DNA from: Pontederia crassipes
Lineage: Eukaryota > Streptophyta > Magnoliopsida > Commelinales > Pontederiaceae
Reading direction: 5' to 3'
NCBI GenBank assembly: GCA_030549335.1
Contig: CM060194.1
Coordinates: 70,468,077 to 70,532,076 of the forward strand
DNA length: 64,000 bases
In this document: piece by piece, positions 61,582 through 64,000 of the stretch
Numbering within the stretch: position 1 is the first letter of the stretch
How the letters are laid out: every line of letters starts with the position of its first letter
Position numbers and translations under genes: made by a program
The notes under the pieces: model-generated
The model's database searches: none
The model's input: the letters and a program-made list of their open reading frames with translations, nothing else
What the model was told of the DNA's origin: nothing

Positions 61582-63359
61582 ATGATGATGAGCACGGGGC
61601 TGATCAGGCAGCTGTGCGGGCGCACCACCTCATTCTCCTCCTCTATAAATGGCGCCCTCCTGCTCAGATGTCCTCCAATCGACCGCAACAAATCTTGCAC
61701 CGACGCCCACCAACTCTTCCGCCTCCCCGTAAGAAGCCACCGCAGGAGCATCATGGCCGACCACGGCACCTTTGCCAAGCCCAGACAGGTCGTGAAGAAG
61801 GTGCTCGCCAAGCCCCAGCAGGACGGCGACGGCGCCAATGTCCGGAGAAGCATCGGCAGGTGCGTATGATTCATGTTCTTGAATCCGCGTTGGCATTCCT
61901 TCCCCTCTCTCTATGTTCAATCGGTCTCATGGAGGATGTGTTTGTCTTTTGCAGCGGAGAATTGAGAAATTTTGATCCTTTCCTCATGTTGGATGAGTTT
62001 TCAGGTATCATGTCATATGACGGTGTTCTTTTTGTTCAATTCCTTTCAAGTTTTGTCCCTCTGTTGCCCCACTTGATCATAAAAGTTGTGCGCTGTGTCT
62101 GGGATATCCATTTGATTGCTAATTCCGCATTTACGCTGCCGCAGTGTCAGCTCCGGCAGGATTTCCCGATCATCCTCATAGAGGTAATTTCTTCTTTGGC
62201 CGATATCAACATCTGTCCCCCGATTCTGTTCGTATTGATTGGATTATTATGATCATTAATTGTTCTTCGTTGTGATATTTGCAGGGTTTGAGACTGTTAC
62301 TTACATGCTGAAGGTAACGAATTAAACATTTTTATTTCATAATCTTGACATAAGAGAAAAGAAAGATGAACAATTGTTCTAAATATTGTTTCTTTTTAAT
62401 TGTTCCAGGGTGCTTTCAAGCATCAGGACTTTGCTGGGCACAAAGGTACCATCCAAACCGGTGATTTGCAGGTAATGTGAACTGCAAATTGTTATTGGAT
62501 TTCCTTCGCAAGACCGTTGACATGCTATAAAATCTATTGATCATGTACAACTAAACTCATCTGCAAGTGTTATTGGATTTCCTCCTTTCTTACATATTTC
62601 TCTCGTATAGAAATTTACGTTTCGTTAAAAGGAATTGACTTTTTATATCTATTAAACTTTTGTTTTTTTGGTTGCAGTGGATGACGGCTGGCCGAGGCAT
62701 TATCCATTCAGAAGTGCCTGCAGGAGAGGGAGAGAACCAAGGATTGCAGCTCTGGATAAATCTCTCTTCCAAAGACAAAATGTAAGAATCAAACTTCTAC
62801 CATCTTGTTCTTTTGTCACGTCCGTCAACGAGAAGCTCACATTCTGTTTGTGTAATTGCCAAGGATGGAACCTAGATACCAAGAACTCCAGAGCATGGAC
62901 ATCAGCAGAACTGAAAAAGATGGAGTTGAGGTCCGAGTGATCGCAGGAGAGTCTCTGGGCGTCCGATCGCCGGTTTACACCGTGACGCCAACAATGTACC
63001 TTGATTTCACTTTGCAGCCCGGTGCCAAAGTGCACCAGCCTGTGCCTGAATCTTGGAACTCCTTTGTGTATGTTCTTGAAGGTGAAGGCATCTTTGGAAG
63101 TCAAGATGGGCCTCCTGTAACAGGCCACCACACCTTGGTATTGAGCCCAGGGGATGGTCTCAGTGTCTGGAACCAGTCAGTGAAGCCTTTGAGGTTTGTT
63201 CTAATAGGAGGGCAGCCACTGAATGAGCCAATTGTCCAATATGGACCTTTTGTTATGAACACAAGCGCTGAGATTCAACAAGCCATTGAAGACTTTCACC
63301 TCTGCAAGAATGGTTTTGAGAAGGCCAAACACTGGAAGTCACAGCCACATGTGCATTGA
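61582..63359 (+). CDS. PRN: Pirin-like protein, gene 3 (seven exons)
   Basis: Exons: 61582-61859, 61955-62004, 62145-62183, 62285-62313, 62409-62471, 62678-62781 and 62864-63359, all GT-AG. The conserved protein starts at Met 61753 (MADHG, 295 residues) in good context. Metal ligands, numbered from there, are His62, His64, His106 and Glu108. It keeps the canonical DPFLMLDEF and [15 protein letters not shown] blocks, so it is the conservative member of the cluster. A phase-1 intron (62184-62284) splits the Gly codon after DHPHR and is absent from genes 1 and 2. The open frame extends upstream to a triple ATG at 61582, adding 57 Ser/Arg-rich residues whose third positions are about 80% G/C. That argues for a coding transit-like extension. 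TATAAAT at 61644 argues for the shorter start. Family role: iron-binding nuclear cofactor or quercetinase-like enzyme. Confidence 0.94.
61642..61651 (+). promoter_or_regulatory. TATA-like box inside the 5' open frame of pirin gene 3
   Basis: CTATAAATGG fits the plant TATA consensus and lies 109 bp before the ATG at 61753. If used, transcription would start near 61675 and only the short protein would be made. It conflicts with the coding-like base periodicity of the same stretch. Confidence 0.4.
62184..62284 (+). other. Extra intron unique to pirin gene 3
   Basis: 101-bp GT-AG intron dividing the 68-bp exon of genes 1 and 2 into 39 and 29 bp. It interrupts the codon for Gly in DHPHRG, within the first metal-binding motif. 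Confidence 0.9.
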
Positions 63360-64000
63360 AGTGGGTGTGCAGACCTAACGTGTTCTGGCCCAATGAGCTT
63401 GGTGATGAATAATTGTATGCTCTAAAAAGTATGTGATAGCAAAGTGAAATATTGATTTGATGAGGGACTTCTAGAAGCTGTGAGGATGCAGGTGGAGTGG
63501 GTGAGATATATTTGAAGTTGATTACTGATATAATTGACTATATGAGTGGGGCATTTACTTATTCTGATAGCAAACTCAATATTTTCTCTGAAATGATACA
63601 ATGTTGATTTGATTTATATATGTTTTCCTGTTGTGATTATTCTGTGTTGGGTAGAGTCTGGTGGTGGTGGCAGACTTATGAAAACCGTGTCCATTAGGCA
63701 TGCGTTATTTACCCATGAGCTATAATTTGGGTGTATAATTCTTTATTTGAATATTGCATTACAAAGCACTACTTGGGAGAATACATTTCAAATGACATAT
63801 CGCATAAATCCGCGTTTCATTATCATATATTTGCTGTATGCTTGCACATATTTTATATCTCGTCATTTTATATTTTAAGAGGCAAACTAACATATAGTGC
63901 ATGATCAACATTAGCTTGTTTAGGTTTGCATGAATAAATATTTATTTAGCTTTATTCTACCAAATAAGGTCATGTATGTTAAATAGGGTAAAGCGCAGAG
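63360..64000. other. 3' flank of pirin gene 3
   Basis: 3' UTR and AT-rich flank. The 10-bp palindrome CTTCTAGAAG occurs at 63468-63477. No further gene before the window ends. Confidence 0.6.

Overview
This window looks like nuclear DNA of a flowering plant. It has intron-containing genes with plant-type splice sites, plant Ty3/gypsy, Ty1/copia and L1-type elements, CACTA, hAT-like and foldback DNA elements, long ATT microsatellites and AT-rich intergenic DNA. Two of the three clear genes have very GC-rich last exons in AT-rich surroundings, which hints at a monocot. I cannot name the species.

Region by region. 1-25.5 kb is a nested transposon block. One old L1-type LINE (about 0.7-21.7 kb) has been split by a non-autonomous CACTA element (2.0-3.4 kb), a Tat/Athila-like LTR fossil with three LTR copies (4.2-13.0 kb) and a chromovirus fossil (13.4-19.4 kb). 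A Ty1/copia fossil (21.7-25.5 kb) follows. 26.7-30.4 kb is a compound GAT/ATT microsatellite that received a CACTA element and an unclassified inverted-repeat element; a segment running from inside the CACTA element into its flank was then tandemly duplicated. 30.4-38 kb is AT-rich and gene-poor, with small MITE-like repeats and a tRNA-Phe fragment. 38-45.5 kb holds two pirin-like genes, with two hAT-type MITEs between them. 45.5-51.9 kb has another CACTA element and a 1.1-kb foldback element. 52-54.3 kb is a broken secreted proline-rich (extensin-like) gene interrupted by a head-to-head pair of small LTR (TRIM-like) fossils. 54.6-60.7 kb is a Ty1/copia fossil with another LTR-element fragment inside it. 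61.6-63.4 kb is a third pirin-like gene.

The host content is therefore a cluster of three same-strand pirin genes spread over about 25 kb. The last copy keeps the conserved plant pirin sequence. The first two are a diverged pair sharing substitutions next to the metal site, and they lack an intron the third copy has. All three keep the four metal-binding residues (His, His, His, Glu), so each could encode a functional cupin-fold pirin. I found no undescribed enzyme system. The most unusual items are a GC-AG intron in the second pirin gene, possible coding N-terminal extensions on the first and third, a 12-bp palindrome near two of the genes, the TRIM pair inside the proline-rich gene, and CACTA elements whose edges were tandemly duplicated together with flanking DNA.
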